DNA of 14,554 bases. Source: an uncultured Eubacteriales bacterium (GTDB taxonomy: Bacteria; Bacillota; Clostridia; Lachnospirales; CAG-274). The position numbers were made by a program, and so were the translations under genes. The notes under the pieces were generated by a model that was given only the letters and a program-made list of their open reading frames with translations, was not told the DNA's origin and made no database searches. The DNA is taken from NCBI GenBank assembly GCA_902496345.1, contig CABVAP010000054.1, forward strand, positions 1 through 14,554, read 5' to 3'. Every line of letters starts with the position of its first letter. Within the stretch, counting starts at the first letter, position 1. Positions 13,926 through 14,554 of this stretch are shown one piece after another.

Positions 13926-14275
13926 TGGAGGTGAGGAGAATCGAACTCCTGTCCGAAAACCCGTCAACAAAGACTTCTCCCATCACAGTCATTTATTTAA
14001 AATTCTCCATTACAGTCGCCAAATGACAAGCTAAAATAACGGATAGCTTCATAAATCTTTTCTTATCGCAAAGCTTTGATAAGAAAGTGCCTCGCAAAGT
14101 CGACACCAGTTATTTCAGCAGCGAGTGACCGAAAGCTGATGGCTGCCTAAATTAGGCTGCGTAAGATAATTCTGTATTATCGTTTATTTTTAAAAAGTTC
14201 GGCTTAATGACGCAGTTGCCGTCTGCGAATGGCTATCTCTGTCTTCAAAATCCCCGTCGAAACCATTGCACCCCC
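13926..14275 (-). tRNA. ssrA: tmRNA (SsrA), 350 nt
   Basis: tmRNA rescues stalled ribosomes and tags the unfinished protein for proteolysis, working with SmpB (not in this window). The 5' GGGGGTG (14275-14269) pairs with CACCTCC (13933-13927), plus discriminator A at 13926; CCA is not encoded. The T-arm CAGGAG-TTCGATT-CTCCT and the typical TTCGACGGGG near the 5' end are present. The tag frame ends AAC GAT AAT ACA GAA TTA TCT TAC GCA GCC, then TAA (14184-14152): NDNTELSYAA. The stop lies in a GCCTAA/TTAGGC hairpin, as in helix 5 of other tmRNAs. The codon before AAC is ATA, not the usual GCA. Pseudoknot regions follow. Type is listed as tRNA because the schema has no tmRNA class. Confidence 0.95.
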
Positions 14276-14289
14276 AAAAGAGTAAGCTA

Positions 14290-14318
14290 ATTATACACCA
14301 AAGTCACACAAATTTCAA
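14290..14318 (-). promoter_or_regulatory. promoter of ssrA
   Basis: Minus-strand TTGAAA (14318-14313), 17-nt spacer, perfect TATAAT (14295-14290). The start point would be near 14283, a few bases before the mature 5' end at 14275, consistent with trimming by RNase P. Confidence 0.8.
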
Positions 14319-14403
14319 GTGCAAATAATCTTTGTAACAAAAATGTAATCTTATTATACCCCACAACAAGAATCTTATACACAAATTAGAAGTTGTAGGG
14401 CTG

Positions 14404-14546
14404 AATCTTTTTGGTAAAAAGATTTAAAAAAACTAGTTTTGTGGTGGTTTAAGTCTTTGGTTTATAATCCGATTACATCGGAAATCTATTTATTTGCCTA
14501 CGGCGTGGTACTTGGCACCGGAAAGAAATCCGGACGGCGTAAGCCG
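14404..14546. repeat. cluster of short palindromes at right end
   Basis: Perfect hairpins: AATCTTTTT/AAAAAGATT with a 3-nt loop (14404-14424), TCCGAT/ATCGGA with a 3-nt loop (14468-14482), CCGGA/TCCGG with a 6-nt loop (14518-14533) and CGGC/GCCG with a 4-nt loop (14535-14546). The final unit, GGACGGCGTAAGCCG, matches the one at 202-215 except for one inserted T. No gene is supported between the ssrA promoter and the window end. Confidence 0.5.
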
Positions 14547-14554
14547 GCTTTTGC

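Noticed and set aside
13926..13945. ssrA 3' end as an attachment site of an integrated element
   Set aside because: Integrases often target ssrA, but no integrase or direct repeat of the ssrA 3' end is found. The ten bases shared with the XRE ribosome site are inverted and explained by Shine-Dalgarno sequence.

Overview
The window is AT-rich, with strong AGGAGG-type ribosome binding sites, a lipid-anchored solute-binding protein and a tmRNA. It most likely comes from a low-GC anaerobic Firmicute of the class Clostridia. No genus can be fixed from the sequence alone. All the larger genes lie on the minus strand; the only plausible plus-strand genes are two very short ORFs near 13.6-13.85 kb.

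Positions 9477 to 732 hold one sulfate uptake and activation operon. In transcription order it contains: sulfate-binding lipoprotein (sbp), the permeases cysT and cysW, the ATPase cysA, an adenylylsulfate (APS) reductase-like flavoprotein (aprA-like), its two-cluster ferredoxin partner (aprB-like), and the two ATP sulfurylase subunits cysD and cysN. Gene spacing is 1-31 nt or overlapping, except for a 142-nt gap between sbp and cysT that looks like a second promoter and operator region. The inferred pathway is import of sulfate, adenylylation to APS by CysDN, and reduction of APS to sulfite by the AprA/AprB-like pair. No APS kinase, PAPS reductase or sulfite reductase is visible here. A promoter (TTGACA, 17 nt, TATACT), a terminator-like hairpin in the leader and a 23-bp element shared with the sbp-cysT gap suggest layered regulation. 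A hairpin terminator follows cysN, and an arsenate reductase-type gene (arsC) lies beyond it with its own possible promoter.

Upstream of the operon are a two-gene unit (a small two-helix membrane protein, and a 597-residue membrane protein with a zinc ribbon and seven RCC1-like repeats), a membrane diguanylate cyclase with a predicted extracytoplasmic sensor, and a small XRE-type regulator. The regulator is divergent from two tiny ORFs that have good ribosome binding sites and a plus-strand promoter. Three copies of a TAGTCA half-site lie in the divergent promoter region. The tmRNA gene ssrA (minus strand, 13926-14275) follows, with an unusual tag reading frame ending NDNTELSYAA.

Both ends of the window (51-215 and 14404-14546) carry strings of short perfect hairpins that share a GGACGGCG(T)AAGCCG unit. 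They look like a dispersed intergenic repeat family rather than genes. There is no CRISPR array, transposase, integrase or recognised riboswitch.
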